Below, in pieces: positions 34,710 to 43,962 of a stretch of 64,000 nt of DNA; the first letter of the stretch is position 1; every line of letters begins with the position of its first letter. Made by a program: the position numbers and the translations under genes. The DNA is from JANQRZ01 sp965214485 (lineage in GTDB: Bacteria > Bacteroidota > Rhodothermia > Rhodothermales > JANQRZ01), in NCBI GenBank assembly GCA_965214485.1, contig CBDCBW010000012.1, forward strand, positions 372,001 to 436,000, in the 5' to 3' direction. The notes beneath the pieces are model-generated. The model was not told the origin of the DNA. It did no database searches and was given only the letters and a program-made list of their open reading frames with translations.

Positions 34710-34991
34710 GGTAGAGCGGAGGTTGCGGAGGAAGAGGTCTGCGAGGTCGAACACTTGTTGGCACAAACATCGGTGGAGAACGTCGCCCGGTCCTGAGGAG
34801 GGGCTGAGGTTGAACCGAGGAGCTGCCGAGGTCGCGGTGCCAAGCGTGAGGCGTCTAGCCGAACAGCGGCCTTCGATGCTCTTCTACCGACGGCGGCGGG
34901 GCCCGGACGACGGAATCTTGCGCCGCGTGCTGCGATCTTGCTTCCGATACCCAATCCGTTCGGTCAGCCGGACTTGCTTCTGATCCGAAAC
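34710..34991. other. Spacer between the lipoprotein and histidine kinase genes
   Basis: 282 bp without a recognisable gene. Contains two related words, TTGCTTCCGATAC and TTGCTTCTGATCC, 32 bp or so apart near 34930-34985. Confidence 0.5.
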
Positions 34992-36956
34992 TCATGCCGG
35001 GCTCAGCGAGGGTAGGGGGAAATCGAGCGCGGCCCGGACCCCGCCCGCCGCCGAGGGCGAGAAGGCGAGCGTCCCGCCGATCTGCAGCGCGAGGTCGTGC
35101 ACGAGCCGCATCCCGAGCGAGGCCGAGGGGTCGATCTCGGCGGGCAGGCCGTCCCCGTCGTCCTCGACCACGAGCCGCGCGCGCCCCGCCTGCTGCGTCT
35201 CGAACCGGACGGTCGCGTGGCCGGACCCGCTCGCGGCGAAGGCGTGCTTGTAGACGTTCCCGACGAGTTCGGCGACGATGAGGCCGAGCGGCACGGCGGT
35301 GTCGGCGTCGAGGCGCACCGAAGCGTCTGTGGCTTCGAGCGTCACCTCGCCTGGGTGCGCGCCGCCGCTCTGGGCCAGGACTCGCACGAGGTCGCCGAGG
35401 TAGGTCGCCGCGTCCACGTCCCGGAGGTCGCCGTCGCGGTAGAGCTGGCGGTGGGCGAGCGCCATCGCCTCGACGCGCCACTGCATCTGGCGGAGCGAGG
35501 CCGTAGCTCCGCGCGCCGCCTCCGTGCTCGGGGCGGGGTCGCGGCCGAGGGCCCGGAGCTGGAGGTTGAGCAGGCTCGCGATCACCTGGAGGTTGTTCTT
35601 GACCCGGTGGTGGACCTCGCGCAGGAGCACCTCGCGCTCCTCGACGAGGACGCGCTTCTCGTCGAGCAGGCGGTGGGTTTCGTCGAGCGCGGTCTCGGCG
35701 AGGTCGCGCTGGCGCCGGGTCTCGTCGCGCTCGGCGCGGAGGAGGGCGAGCGCGCGGCGCTTGACGCGGGCGGCGCGCAGCAGCGCCGTCACGGCGAGGA
35801 CGAGCAGGAGCGCCGCCACGGCGACGGCGGCGAGGAGGTCGCGCTGCCGCTCGGCGCGGAGGGTTTGCACCTCGACCTGGCGCCGGGCCTCTTCGGTCTC
35901 GAAGGCGGCACGCTGCGCCGCCAGGCTCTCGGCGCGCTCCTTCACCTCCAGGCTGTCCTCGATCGCGTCGTAGCGCTCGAAGACGGCGAGCGCGGCCCGG
36001 TGGTCGCCGGCGAGGGCGAGCACCTCGGTCTGGGAGCGGAGCGCGTTCATGAGCAGGCGCGGGCTCCCGAATCCCTCGGCGAGCGCGACGGCGCGGTCGG
36101 CGTGGAGCACCGCCGCGCCGGGTTGCCCGAGCCGGGCCTCGGTCTCGGCGAGGTGCCGGAGCGCGATGATCTCGTGGAACCGGCTCCCGGCCTCGCGCGC
36201 GAACGCGAGCGCCTCGCCGAGCGCGCCCGCCGAGCGTTCGAGCTCGCCCGCGTCTCGAAACGCCTCGCCCAACGTCACCGCGGCGTCGACCGCATTCGCG
36301 AGGTTGCCGAGGTCGAGGTAACGGTTGCGGGCCTCGCTCGCCTGCCGGATCGCCTCGGCGCGCCACCGGCCCTCCCCGGTGCGGCTCGCCGAGAGGTTGA
36401 TCTTGGCGAGGATCGCCAGGTCGAACGCGACGCCGTCCAGGAGGCCGGTTGCGCGGTGGAGGGCCAGCGCCTCGGCGGCAAGGCGGCGCGCCTCGGGGTA
36501 GGCCTCGCTCCGGTAGTAGATCGTGGCGACGTTCGTGAGGAGGCCGGCGCGCTCCTTCGGGTACCGCGCGGCGTCTGCCAGGCCGAGCGCCCGGCGGTAG
36601 GCGTCGAGGGCGGCGTCTTCCTCGTCGCGCGTGGCGTGTGCGTTGCCCAGGCCGCGGAGCGCGCGCGCCAGCGGCTCCGCCTCCCCGAGGCGCTCGGCGG
36701 CGGCCACGGCGCGCTCGGCGTAGACGAGGCAGGAGTCGAGGTCCGTTTGGCTGAAGGCTGCCGCGAGCTGCAGGAAGAGCAGGACGCGCTCGGCCCCGTC
36801 CGCCGCGCCGAGCGCGGCCCGGAGGCTGTCGGCACCGGACGGGTGCGAGCCGGAGCCACCGGGCGGGGGCGGCACGCCGCCCTGCGGCTGCGCCATCGCG
36901 CCGAGCGCGGTGCTCAGGACGAAACAGGCGAAAAGGGCGCGGTACGGGATGTGCAT
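34992..36956 (-). CDS. TPR-containing sensor histidine kinase (HisKA_2 type)
   Basis: 654 aa from the ATG at 36954-36956. Signal peptide (1-22), a periplasmic TPR array (about 45-360), one transmembrane helix (about 372-395), a coiled coil, then HisKA_2: LLREVHHRVKNNLQVIASLL with phosphoacceptor His449/450, and a HATPase domain with ELVGNVYKHAF (N box) and VEDDGDGLP (G1). This architecture is common in Bacteroidetes. It is divergent from the REC-AraC regulator across 357 bp, which suggests they form a pair. Confidence 0.93.
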   Translation of the reverse strand: MHIPYRALFACFVLSTALGAMAQPQGGVPPPPGGSGSHPSGADSLRAALGAADGAERVLLFLQLAAAFSQTDLDSCLVYAERAVAAAERLGEAEPLARALRGLGNAHATRDEEDAALDAYRRALGLADAARYPKERAGLLTNVATIYYRSEAYPEARRLAAEALALHRATGLLDGVAFDLAILAKINLSASRTGEGRWRAEAIRQASEARNRYLDLGNLANAVDAAVTLGEAFRDAGELERSAGALGEALAFAREAGSRFHEIIALRHLAETEARLGQPGAAVLHADRAVALAEGFGSPRLLMNALRSQTEVLALAGDHRAALAVFERYDAIEDSLEVKERAESLAAQRAAFETEEARRQVEVQTLRAERQRDLLAAVAVAALLLVLAVTALLRAARVKRRALALLRAERDETRRQRDLAETALDETHRLLDEKRVLVEEREVLLREVHHRVKNNLQVIASLLNLQLRALGRDPAPSTEAARGATASLRQMQWRVEAMALAHRQLYRDGDLRDVDAATYLGDLVRVLAQSGGAHPGEVTLEATDASVRLDADTAVPLGLIVAELVGNVYKHAFAASGSGHATVRFETQQAGRARLVVEDDGDGLPAEIDPSASLGMRLVHDLALQIGGTLAFSPSAAGGVRAALDFPLPSLSPA

Positions 36957-37313
36957 GCGGAAGGGGGGCGGCGGCGGGAGCGCCCCGCGCGGCCGAGCGC
37001 GGTTGCGGGGCGCGCGTACGTTACGAAACACCGAAGTGACCTCGTACATCACCCGCACCGGACGGCGCTGCTCCGGCGATAGTTGTCCATTTCGTGACGT
37101 TCGGCCCCTTCGTCTGCTAGTGCTACGACAACTCGATTCTGACAGGCTCTCGGCAGCCCGTGCGCCGCGCGTCAGCGTTGACCTCGTCGCCCGATGCGGT
37201 GCATCTAGCTCCTCGGTCGCCTTGACTCGCAGCACCCGAACACGCCGATCTACCCGTCATTCTGCTCGTGTCGCAGCACTAGGTACCTTTACTCCCTCCA
37301 CTGCCTACTCCCA
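36957..37313. promoter_or_regulatory. Divergent promoter region of the two-component pair
   Basis: 357 bp without a gene. Toward the regulator, TACCTTTA (about 37285-37292) resembles a -7 element about 20 bp before the ATG. Toward the kinase no clear match is seen. Confidence 0.4.
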
Positions 37314-38075
37314 ATGCGCTCATCGCCCCCACCCAAGATCGTCATCGTCGAGGACGAGGTCATCGTCGCCCGCGACATCGCCGAGACCGTCACCGGGCTG
37401 GGCTACGCCGTGCCGGGCTTCGCCGGCAACGTCGACGACGCGCTCGCGCTCGTCGAGGAGCACGCCCCGGACCTGGTCCTCGTCGACATCGTCCTCAAGG
37501 GCGAGCGCGACGGGGTCTGGCTCGGGCGGGTCCTGCGCGAGGAGCACGCCGTCCCGTTCATCTACCTCACGAGCCACGCCGACCGGCGAACCGTCGAGCA
37601 GGCGCGCGTGACGCGGCCCAACGGCTACCTCGTCAAGCCGTTCTCCGAGGACGACCTCTACGCCGCGGTGGAGACCGCGCTCGCCAACTACGCCGAGGCG
37701 CAGCGGCACATCGACCTCGAAGCCCTCGCCGAGACGAGCACCGGCTCCGGCACGCTCGCGCCGTCGGTGCTCCGCGCGGTCGAGGACCACGTCGCCAAGC
37801 ACTTCAACCGGTCGCTCTCGCTGGCCGACCTCGCGGCGGTGGCCGGGATGAGCACGTTCCACTTCGCGCGCTGCTTCAAGGCGACGATGGGGCAGTCCCC
37901 CCACCAGTATGTCGTCGCGCAGCGCGTCGAGGAGGCCCGGCGGCTGCTGCGCCACACCGATTGGTCGGTGGGCCGCGTCTGCCTCGCCGTCGGGTACGAG
38001 AGCCAGGGGCACTTCTCGTCGCTCTTCAAGCGCGAGGTCGGCGTCACCCCCGGCCGCTACCGGCAGCTCGAGTAG
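37314..38075 (+). CDS. Response regulator: REC domain plus AraC-type DNA-binding domain
   Basis: 253 aa. The receiver domain (1-125) has the acidic pair in IVEDE, phosphoacceptor Asp58 (LVLVDIVLKG), Thr/Ser in YLTSHAD, and Lys108 in YLVKPF. The AraC HTH (about 150-253) has two helix-turn-helix units: LADLAAVAGMSTFHFARCFK and VCLAVGYESQGHFSSLFKRE. The receiver-AraC fusion is less usual than receiver-LytTR or OmpR forms. The partner is presumably the divergent histidine kinase. Targets unknown; the shared intergenic region is the first place to look. Confidence 0.94.
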   Translation: MRSSPPPKIVIVEDEVIVARDIAETVTGLGYAVPGFAGNVDDALALVEEHAPDLVLVDIVLKGERDGVWLGRVLREEHAVPFIYLTSHADRRTVEQARVTRPNGYLVKPFSEDDLYAAVETALANYAEAQRHIDLEALAETSTGSGTLAPSVLRAVEDHVAKHFNRSLSLADLAAVAGMSTFHFARCFKATMGQSPHQYVVAQRVEEARRLLRHTDWSVGRVCLAVGYESQGHFSSLFKREVGVTPGRYRQLE

Positions 38076-38118
38076 CGGCCTCCGTCCCCGAGCCCGACCC
38101 GTCCCCGAGCCCGGCCCG

Positions 38119-39477
38119 TCACCGGAGTACGGTCAGGTGACGGTTCGTCACCCGGCCGTCGATGGCGGCGCGGACGAGGTAGGTGCCCGCCGGCAGGGTC
38201 CGAGTCGGGAGATCGAACCGGTGTGCCCCCGCAGGCAACATGCCGTCGTGGACGAGCGCCACGCGGCGGCCGAGCGCGTCGAGGGCTTCGAGCCGGACGT
38301 GGGCGGCCCGCTTCAGCGTCAGCGCCAGCGCGGCGCTGCCGCGCGTCGGGTTCGGGAAGAGCGTCACCGTTTCGCTGAGCGCGCCGGGGCCTCCGGGCGC
38401 AGCCGTCGGCGGGAGCTGCTGCGCCGCGACCACGGCCCGCGTCCACGCCACCGGCATCGAGCCGGGCACGTACCAGTTGCCCACGCCCTCCGAGAACTCC
38501 TCGTTGTAGTACCACACGACGTCGTCGGCGCGGGCGAGCGCGTTGCGCAGCGTGGTCTCCATCACCGCAGGGTTCATCGGGTAGCCGTCGCTCGCCTTCC
38601 AGTCGATGTTGTACACCCCGAAGCCGTTGCTGACCCGGGTGCCCCAGTCCGGCCGGAGGGCCTCGGGGATGAACGCACTGTCGGTCTCGTCCGAGGCGAT
38701 GCCGGTCTCGCGCCAGGCGTAGGCGCGCTCGAAGTCGCGCGCGCTGCGGTACTGGTAGCACTCGCCGCCGTCGATGACGCGGTTGCCCGGCCCGGCCCCT
38801 TCGAGGAAGCCGACGAAGAGCGGCCCGAGCAGCTCGTACTCGCCCGCGTCCGCGACCTGCAGGAGGCGCACGTAGTCCGGCGTGGCCGGCTCCGAGAGCC
38901 ACGGGCCGAACGTGAAGAGCACCTCGGCCTCGGGCCACGCCCCGGCGACGGCCTCCATCATCTGGCGCCCGCGCAGGCGCGTCTGCTCGCGGTAGGCACC
39001 GAGGCCCTGCTGCGGGCCGGCATAGTCCTCGGGGAAGTTCAGCCACGGGTCTCCGTACTCCTCGACGTCGAAGAACAGCCCGGCGAAGCCCGCGTCGCGC
39101 GCGGCCCCGGCGACGGCGCTCCAGTTGGCGAGCACCGGGGCCCACGCCGCGTCGTCGAACACGTCGCCGGGGTCATTGATCGTGACCAAGAGGAAGTTGT
39201 AGTCGAGCCGCTCGAACTGCCCGTCGAGGGCCGCGAGGCTGCCGGCGATCTCCTCCTCCGTGAAGCTCCAGCCCGGCTTCATGAGCTGCCACGAGGCGAA
39301 GACCGTGACGGTGATCCCGTCGAAGGGAAGGGCCTCCAGGTGGTCGATGTTCTCGGCGAGGTGGACGGGGTAGGTCAGCGGGAAGTTGGGCTGCTGGTGG
39401 ACGAGGAGCTTCGGGACGGGCTGCCCGGCGGCCGGGCCGGCCACCGCGAGGGCGAAGAGTAGGGGGAGGGCACGCAT
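38119..39477 (-). CDS. Secreted TIM-barrel-like (putative glycosidase) protein with T9SS domain
   Basis: 452 aa with a signal peptide (1-18). The body has alternating strands and helices: ALPFDGITVTVFASWQ, AGFAGLFFDVEEYG with paired acidic residues, EVLFTFGPWLS and VVWYYNEE. This looks like a (beta/alpha)8 barrel with candidate catalytic Glu/Asp in FDVEEYG and YYNEE. I recognise no specific glycoside hydrolase family. The sorting domain is FPNPTRGSAALALTL, ALDALGRRVALVHD, final RHLTVLR. It is 17 bp after the FG-GAP gene at 39495-41147 on the same strand, so they are co-transcribed. Confidence 0.75.
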   Translation of the reverse strand: MRALPLLFALAVAGPAAGQPVPKLLVHQQPNFPLTYPVHLAENIDHLEALPFDGITVTVFASWQLMKPGWSFTEEEIAGSLAALDGQFERLDYNFLLVTINDPGDVFDDAAWAPVLANWSAVAGAARDAGFAGLFFDVEEYGDPWLNFPEDYAGPQQGLGAYREQTRLRGRQMMEAVAGAWPEAEVLFTFGPWLSEPATPDYVRLLQVADAGEYELLGPLFVGFLEGAGPGNRVIDGGECYQYRSARDFERAYAWRETGIASDETDSAFIPEALRPDWGTRVSNGFGVYNIDWKASDGYPMNPAVMETTLRNALARADDVVWYYNEEFSEGVGNWYVPGSMPVAWTRAVVAAQQLPPTAAPGGPGALSETVTLFPNPTRGSAALALTLKRAAHVRLEALDALGRRVALVHDGMLPAGAHRFDLPTRTLPAGTYLVRAAIDGRVTNRHLTVLR

Positions 39478-39494
39478 GGTAGAAGGGGTTCCGG

Positions 39495-41147
39495 TTAGCG
39501 GACGACGGTGAGGCGGCGGGTCTCAGTGCGGTCCCCGGCGCGCAGGCGCACAAAGTACAGCCCTGCCGGCACGTCGCCGAGCGCGGCGCGGGCAGTATGC
39601 ACGCCCGCCGTCCGGCGCTCGTCCACGAGCACGGCGACGGAGCGCCCGAGCACGTCGAAGACCTCGACGCGCGCGGGTCCGGCCTCGGCCAGGGTGAAGG
39701 TCACCGCCGCCGCGCCGCGCGCCGGGTTCGGGGCGACGCCGAGGGCGAGCGGTGTGGCCTCCGGGGCGGCCTCGGTCGGTGTGCTGGCGGAGGTGGGGAA
39801 GACGTAGGCGCGGCCGGCGAAGGGCGGGCTCCCCGGCGGGTTCTCGCCCCACGCGCCCACCCCGACCTCGGGCGAGCCGTCGCCGTCGAGGTCGCCGAGC
39901 GCGGCGATGCCGTAGCCGAAGTATTGGACCCCGTCGGGGTCGGCCGTCGGCGGCTTGAGGGTCTGGAGCAGCGTGCCGTCCGACGAGAAGAGGTAGACCC
40001 GCCCGATGAAGACCTGGGGGTTGGCCGCGTCGTCCTCGGCACGCGCGCTCACGATCAGGTCCTCGCGCCCGTCGCCGTCGAGGTCGCCCGCGCTCTCGAC
40101 GAGCTCGCCGAAAAACCCGATGAACTGCGGGTCGGGCGACAGAATCGTCACCGCGGCCTCGCCGGTTGCGCCCGAGATCACGTAGGCGCGCCCCTCGTAG
40201 TTGCCCTGGATGGGCTCGCCGTTGGCCCCCGTCGCCACGTCCGGCACGCCGTCGCCGGTGACGTCGCCGAGCCCGGCGACATAGCGCCCGAACCCGCCGA
40301 GCTGGGTCTCGTTCGGCGAGCGGATGACGCGGAGGACCGAGCCGTCGGCCCCACTCACGAAGTAGAGCCGCCCGGCGAGCTGGAGGCCGGTCGGGCCGGT
40401 GCGGAAGGGCTCGCCGGTGACGAGGTCCGGCGTGCCGTCGCCGTCGAGGTCGCCGGCGTCGTCGGAGGTGTAGCCGAAGCCCGACTCCTGCTCGGGGTCC
40501 GGGGCGGTGACGGTGAAGACGAGTGTGTCGGCGGCCCCGTCGAAGACGTGGAGCCGGCCGGCCAGGGGCAGGCCCCCCACGCGCTCGCCCTTGGCGCTGA
40601 CGCCGATCTCGCCGACGCCGTCGCCGGTCAAGTCACCGAGGCGCGCGAGGTCGAACCCGAAGTCGCCGCCGGGCTGGGGGTCGGGCGAGGTGAACGACGT
40701 GATCTCGGTCCCGTCGGCCCCGCTGAGGAGGTAGACCCGGCCCGCGTTGTCGGCCCCGCCGATGACCTCGCGCGAGGCGCTGGCGTAGAAGTCCGGCGTG
40801 CCGTCGCCGTCGCGGTCGGAGGCGGCAAGCAGGCCCTCGCCGAAGAACGCATCGAACTCGCGGTTGGGCGAACGGAAGGTGCGGACGAGCGCGCCCGTCG
40901 CGCCGCTGAAGACGTGGACCTGCCCGGCGTCGTCGACGGGATCGCTGTCCGGCCCGGCCACCTCGTCCGGGGCCGAGACCGCAAGGTCGGTCACGCCGTC
41001 GCCGTCGAGGTCCCCGATGGGCGCGATGCTGGTCCCGAACAGGCTCTCCTGGGTCTCGTCCGGCGAGGCGAAGACGAAGCGTGGGGCGAGCTGGGCCTGG
41101 GCGAAGCCGGCAAAGGACAGGAGGAGGACGAGCACAAGCAGACGCAT
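39495..41147 (-). CDS. Integrin-like FG-GAP secreted protein with T9SS domain
   Basis: 550 aa. Signal peptide (1-18), then about seven blades with DLDGDGVTDLAVSA-type calcium loops and FGxxxAGLGDVTGDGxPD motifs, then a sorting domain (APNPARGAAAVTF, VFDVLGRSVAVLVDERR, final RRLTVVR). Similar in plan to the gene at 31998-33671 but with different blade sequences. It is followed after 17 bp by the barrel protein, so the two form a surface pair; a propeller that presents a hydrolase is one reading. Confidence 0.88.
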   Translation of the reverse strand: MRLLVLVLLLSFAGFAQAQLAPRFVFASPDETQESLFGTSIAPIGDLDGDGVTDLAVSAPDEVAGPDSDPVDDAGQVHVFSGATGALVRTFRSPNREFDAFFGEGLLAASDRDGDGTPDFYASASREVIGGADNAGRVYLLSGADGTEITSFTSPDPQPGGDFGFDLARLGDLTGDGVGEIGVSAKGERVGGLPLAGRLHVFDGAADTLVFTVTAPDPEQESGFGYTSDDAGDLDGDGTPDLVTGEPFRTGPTGLQLAGRLYFVSGADGSVLRVIRSPNETQLGGFGRYVAGLGDVTGDGVPDVATGANGEPIQGNYEGRAYVISGATGEAAVTILSPDPQFIGFFGELVESAGDLDGDGREDLIVSARAEDDAANPQVFIGRVYLFSSDGTLLQTLKPPTADPDGVQYFGYGIAALGDLDGDGSPEVGVGAWGENPPGSPPFAGRAYVFPTSASTPTEAAPEATPLALGVAPNPARGAAAVTFTLAEAGPARVEVFDVLGRSVAVLVDERRTAGVHTARAALGDVPAGLYFVRLRAGDRTETRRLTVVR

Positions 41148-41628
41148 GGAAGCAGCACGGGTGGAGGGACGGAGGACGAAAACAAAAGGATCAGGACGTA
41201 CGCACAGGTCGCTTTTCCGGTCCTCCCGAGCGGAGACCCGAAGGGCCGTAGCTGAGGGGCCGTAGCCGAGGGACCTTCCGGGGAAACCCGCGATAGGTTG
41301 CTGACTCTGCGCCCGAAGAGATAGGCTGCGCCGAACCTTCGGGTTCCTCGACGAGGATAAGGCTACCCGAAGCGCGGGCCTACACCATGAGCGAAAAGTG
41401 ATGGTTCTCTAAGGAATGTATCACGGCAGGCCGCTCCGCGCTGGAAACGCGTCCGCCGAAGCCGGAGGGCGGCGGCGAGGGCGTAGGGCGGCGAGGGGGG
41501 AGGGTGGTCGCACGAGGTACCCGCATGGGCAGCCGAGTACCTCGCGGCCTTCGAGATTAGCTGTGCGCCGGTCGTCCCTGCCCTGCGCCGCTCGCTATCT
41601 TCCGCCCCGACGCGACCCGCCGCCCACT
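41148..41628. promoter_or_regulatory. Divergent spacer between a T9SS operon and the CadC-like gene
   Basis: 481 bp without a gene. It contains the direct repeat GGGCCGTAGCTGAG / GGGCCGTAGCCGAG (about 41245-41275), and TATCTTC (41596-41602), a -7-like element 26 bp before the plus-strand start. Confidence 0.4.
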
Positions 41629-43818
41629 ATGCCGTCCCTCGACGACCGCCTTCTGACCACGCCCCCGTTCCGCCTCGCAGGGCACGAGGTGCGGCCGTCG
41701 CTGCTCGAGGTCGAGACCGCCGGCGCAGTCCGTACGCTGGAGCCGAAGGTCATGGGGGTGCTCTGCCACCTCGTGCAGCGCGCCGGCGAGGCCGTCTCCC
41801 GCAGCGAGCTGCTCGATGTCGGGTGGGCCGAGACCGTCGTCGGGGACGAGGTGCTCACGCGGTGCGTCTCGGAGCTGCGCAAAGCCTTCGGCGACGACGC
41901 GCGCGCGCCCACCGTAATCGGGACGGTGCCGCGCATCGGGTACCGCTTGCTCGCCCCGGTCGAGTGGGAGGCCGCGGAGGTCGCGGCCCCGCCCGGCGGC
42001 GGGCCGCCGGACGAGCGCGGCGGGCCGCCGGACGAGCGCGGCGGGCCGCCGGACGCCCCTGCGGTCCCGGTGGGCGCGCCGGTCCGCCGTTCGGCGAAGC
42101 GGCGCTGGCCGGTGGCGCTGGCCGCCAGCCTCGGGGCGGCGGTCCTGCTCGCCTTGGGCGCTGGGCTGACGCGCAGCAGCGACGAGCCGGCACCGGCCCG
42201 CCTCACGGCGCGCCCGCTTACGACGACGCCGGGGTTCGAGATGTGGCCGGCGCTGGCGCCGGACGGCTCGCGCGTGGCCTATGCCGGCGGCCCGGAGCGC
42301 CCGACGGACCTCCTGGTGCGGCCCGTTGACGGCGGCGAGCCGCTGCGCCTGGCAACCGGAGGAGACCTCGTGCTGTCGCCGCGCTGGAGCCCGGACGGCG
42401 AGCGGATCGCCTACATCGACCTGGCGGACGCCTACGCCGACGACGAGCCGTGCGTGATCGCTGTGGTTCCGGCGCTGGGTGGACCGGAACGGGCGGTCGC
42501 GCCGTGCCCGGGCGGGCAGGCTCGGGCGATCGACTGGTGGCCCGACGGGCGGAGCCTGGTCGTCGGCGGGCACGAGGCGGGCATGCCTACGCTGTCGCGC
42601 GTTGACGTGACGACTGGGGCCGACCTCGCGCTCGACTACGACCATAGCCAAGGCGCTGTCGACGACGCCCCACGCGTCTCGCCCGACGGGCAGCGCGTGC
42701 TCTTCCTCCGCTTGGTCGGTGGCGAGGTCCCCGTCGTGTCCGTCCTCGACGTCGCGAGCGGCCGCGTCACGGCGCTCGCCACGGGGCGCCCGATGGTCGC
42801 CGGGCTGGACTGGCTCCCGGACGGCGGCGTGATCTACACGCGAGCCCAGGCTAACCGCGGCGAGCTGTGGCGCTTGGCGGACGCCGACGGGGCCGCGGTC
42901 CCGGAGCGGATCGCGCTCGCCGAGCCGGGCGTCCGGCCGGACGTGGCCGGGGGAAAGCTCGTCTTCGAGCAGTGGCGCGTCGAGGGCAACCTCTTCGCGC
43001 TCGACCTCGCGCAGCCGGATACGCTCCTCCCGTTCGCCGCTTCGACGGCCTTCGACGCACACCCGCAGATCTCGCCTGACGGGCAGCGCGTGGCGTTCGT
43101 ATCCGAGCGCTCGGGCACCCCGCAGGTCTGGGTCAGCGAGCGCGACGGGTCGCGCCCCCGCGCCGTTACCGACCTCGACGGCGTCGCCTACAGCGCCCCC
43201 CGCTGGTCGCCGGACGGCGAGCGCCTGGTCTTCACCGTCCTCGGCGACGACGGGAGCGACGTGTTCGTGCTCGACCGCCTGGGGGCGACGCCACGCCGGC
43301 TTGCGGCACCCGGCTCGAACGAAGTGCAGCCGGCGTGGTCCGCCGACGGGCGCTGGCTCTACGTCGGCTCGGACCGCTCCGGGGAGATGGAAGTCTGGCG
43401 CGTCCCGGTCGGTGGCGGCGACGGGACGCAGCTCACCGTCGGTGGCGGGGTGACGGCGCAGCCCTCACCCGGCGGGGGCTCGCTCTACACGACCCGGCCG
43501 GGTACGCCGGGGCTGTGGAAACGCACGGGCGACGAGGGCGAAGACGCGGCCTTTTTGCCAGACCTCGCCGCGCGCCACATCACCAACAATTGGGCACCGG
43601 CGGCAGACGGTGTCGTCTACGTCGCGCTCAACGAAGACACGGGGCGCGAGGAGCTGAGGTCTACGTCCACGCCGACCCCCCTCGCGGTCTTCCCTCGGGG
43701 CGGCGTCGTGTATTCCCTGGCGTGGTCCCCGGACGAGACGTTTGCGGTCGTCTCGCGCATCGGACAGCGCGAGGTGGATCTCGCCATCGCCGAGCTTCCG
43801 GCGGTGCGGCGTCCATAG
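41629..43818 (+). CDS. CadC-like transmembrane transcriptional regulator with PD40/TolB-type beta-propeller
   Basis: 729 aa. An OmpR/CadC-type winged helix (about 10-110; PKVMGVLCHLVQRAGEAVSR, VSELRKAFGDD, IGTVPRIGYRLLAPV) is followed by a Gly/Pro linker with tandem GGPPDER units, a transmembrane helix (about 160-182), and a large periplasmic domain of PD40/WD40-like blades (ISPDGQRVAFVSERSGTPQ, RWSPDGERLVFTV, AWSADGRWLYVGSDRSG). It is a one-component receptor that binds DNA from the membrane. Its target may be the neighbouring HAF-repeat or T9SS genes; this is inference. The ATG at 41629 begins the conserved region. Confidence 0.92.
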   Translation: MPSLDDRLLTTPPFRLAGHEVRPSLLEVETAGAVRTLEPKVMGVLCHLVQRAGEAVSRSELLDVGWAETVVGDEVLTRCVSELRKAFGDDARAPTVIGTVPRIGYRLLAPVEWEAAEVAAPPGGGPPDERGGPPDERGGPPDAPAVPVGAPVRRSAKRRWPVALAASLGAAVLLALGAGLTRSSDEPAPARLTARPLTTTPGFEMWPALAPDGSRVAYAGGPERPTDLLVRPVDGGEPLRLATGGDLVLSPRWSPDGERIAYIDLADAYADDEPCVIAVVPALGGPERAVAPCPGGQARAIDWWPDGRSLVVGGHEAGMPTLSRVDVTTGADLALDYDHSQGAVDDAPRVSPDGQRVLFLRLVGGEVPVVSVLDVASGRVTALATGRPMVAGLDWLPDGGVIYTRAQANRGELWRLADADGAAVPERIALAEPGVRPDVAGGKLVFEQWRVEGNLFALDLAQPDTLLPFAASTAFDAHPQISPDGQRVAFVSERSGTPQVWVSERDGSRPRAVTDLDGVAYSAPRWSPDGERLVFTVLGDDGSDVFVLDRLGATPRRLAAPGSNEVQPAWSADGRWLYVGSDRSGEMEVWRVPVGGGDGTQLTVGGGVTAQPSPGGGSLYTTRPGTPGLWKRTGDEGEDAAFLPDLAARHITNNWAPAADGVVYVALNEDTGREELRSTSTPTPLAVFPRGGVVYSLAWSPDETFAVVSRIGQREVDLAIAELPAVRRP
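41998..42055 (+). repeat. 21-bp tandem repeat in the CadC-like gene
   Basis: GGCGGGCCGCCGGACGAGCG(C) occurs about 2.7 times, encoding GGPPDER repeats in the linker before the membrane helix. Confidence 0.92.
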
Positions 43819-43826
43819 TCTCGCCT

Positions 43827-43833
43827 TATCTTG
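43827..43833 (+). promoter_or_regulatory. Possible -7 element for the HAF-repeat gene
   Basis: TATCTTG lies just after the CadC-like stop, about 130 bp before the next ATG, which would give a long leader. Confidence 0.3.
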
Positions 43834-43962
43834 AGTGCAGGTGGTCTGAGTCATCTCTCAGGTCAACCTTAGTCGTCCATCAGGTTCTCGCAGAGGTCGA
43901 ATGCGGAGGTTGGGGCTGCTCCATCCCTCTCTCAACCTCCCCCGCTCAACCCTCGGTCAGCC

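Noticed and set aside
34855..36366. 503-codon minus-strand frame within the histidine kinase region
   Set aside because: Out-of-frame Arg/Pro-rich shadow of the kinase gene.
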